From: Ceratodon purpureus
Lineage: Eukaryota; Streptophyta; Bryopsida; Pseudoditrichales; Ditrichaceae
Length of the DNA stretch: 64,000 nucleotides
Direction: 5' to 3'
NCBI GenBank assembly: GCA_014871385.1
Contig: CM026422.1
Span: 22,127,014 to 22,191,013, forward strand
Shown: positions 63,552-64,000 of the stretch, piece by piece
Layout: every line of letters starts with the position of its first letter
Numbering within the stretch: the first letter of the stretch is position 1
Program-made: the position numbers and the translations under genes
Notes under the pieces: generated by a model
Databases searched by the model: none
Told to the model about the DNA's origin: nothing
The model's input: the letters and a program-made list of their open reading frames with translations, nothing else

Positions 63552-63629
63552 GATTTTGCAAAGTGTCGAACAATTAGGATGTTGCAAAGTGATTTTGCAA
63601 AGTGTTGAACAATTAATGTGTTGCAAAGT
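63552..63629. repeat. 39-bp tandem repeat, two copies
   Basis: Units at 63552-63590 and 63591-63629 both begin GATTTTGCAAAGTGT, then CGAACAATTA or TGAACAATTA, and end TTGCAAAGT, differing at a few bases. A decayed third unit follows, and related TTGCAAAGTGATTTTGC words occur at about 63764-63781. Confidence 0.8.
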
Positions 63630-63945
63630 GATTTTTACAAAAAGTGGAGTAGATCTTTATTTCCATACTTTTGTCATGTGGGCATTAAATTGTGGGTAGA
63701 TCAAACAAACACTTAATTCATGTTAGTCTCCTCCGGAGACCAAAGTTTCTCTCTTTTTATCTCTTGCAAAGTGATTTTGCTAAGTGTTCAGCTGCAACAC
63801 TTCAATTCACTCAAATATGTGCAAGTGGAACACTTGACCATGAGATAATGTATGGTATGAACACCTATTTTTGTACACTTAAGGAATTCACTATACTTGG
63901 AGTGTTGGAATGAGTGCTTCACTATTTTTCAGTGATTGCTAATAA

Positions 63946-64000
63946 GAGCATCTGCACCGCAAGCTCTTTTTGCCCCGCCAACCTCAAATCCGAGGGGTCG
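63946..64000. mobile_element. Left end of a further MITE, cut by the window edge
   Basis: GAGCATCTGCACCGC begins right after TAA at 63943-63945 and nearly matches both ends of the 54701-55123 element (GAGCATCCGCACC and AAGCATCTGCACC). The right half lies outside the window, so this is a prediction from one end only. Confidence 0.5.

Overview
This is a stretch of plant nuclear genome: genes split by many short introns with GT-AG borders, an AT-rich intergenic background, and plant-specific gene families. The proteins resemble land-plant families, and introns of roughly 100-480 nt would fit a bryophyte such as a moss. That placement is an inference and I cannot name a species. There are no prokaryotic features, no CRISPR array, no recognisable rRNA or tRNA gene, and no intact retrotransposon.

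Four protein-coding genes can be supported. (1) 11630-14793 (+): a five-exon bZIP transcription factor of 842 residues, with a probable leader exon and a ~1 kb 5'-UTR intron upstream. (2) 17106-38564 (+): a complete 43-exon TRA1/TRRAP gene encoding a 3906-residue pseudokinase scaffold of the SAGA and NuA4 acetyltransferase complexes. Every exon-exon junction keeps frame. (3) 47767-49505 (+): a four-exon group IId WRKY factor of 388 residues with the calmodulin-binding C-motif, HARF motif, zinc cluster and WRKYGQK domain. (4) 50833-51795 (-): an intronless 320-residue Rossmann-fold, PanE/6PGDH-like protein with a probable plastid transit peptide. The WRKY and reductase genes converge; the first three lie head to tail.

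The rest is gene-poor. Positions 1-9300 hold AT-rich sequence, a degenerate 68-bp minisatellite interrupted by a candidate MITE, and C-rich and G-rich blocks. Positions 38.6-46.6 kb and 52.5-64 kb hold small non-autonomous transposon candidates: two more with TAA target duplications (one cut by the window end), one of about 340 bp flanked by TTAA that looks piggyBac-like, and a dispersed AT-rich pair. A 232-bp tandem duplication lies just upstream of the reductase gene.

Three of the four genes are linked to transcription (two DNA-binding regulators and a coactivator scaffold that receives activators), but nothing in the sequence shows they work together. I found no clearly new biological system. 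The observations most worth checking are the bZIP whose invariant DNA-contacting Arg is Ile, the TTAA-flanked element, the nested MITE, and a C-to-G strand-composition switch that marks known 5' ends and also appears where no gene was found.
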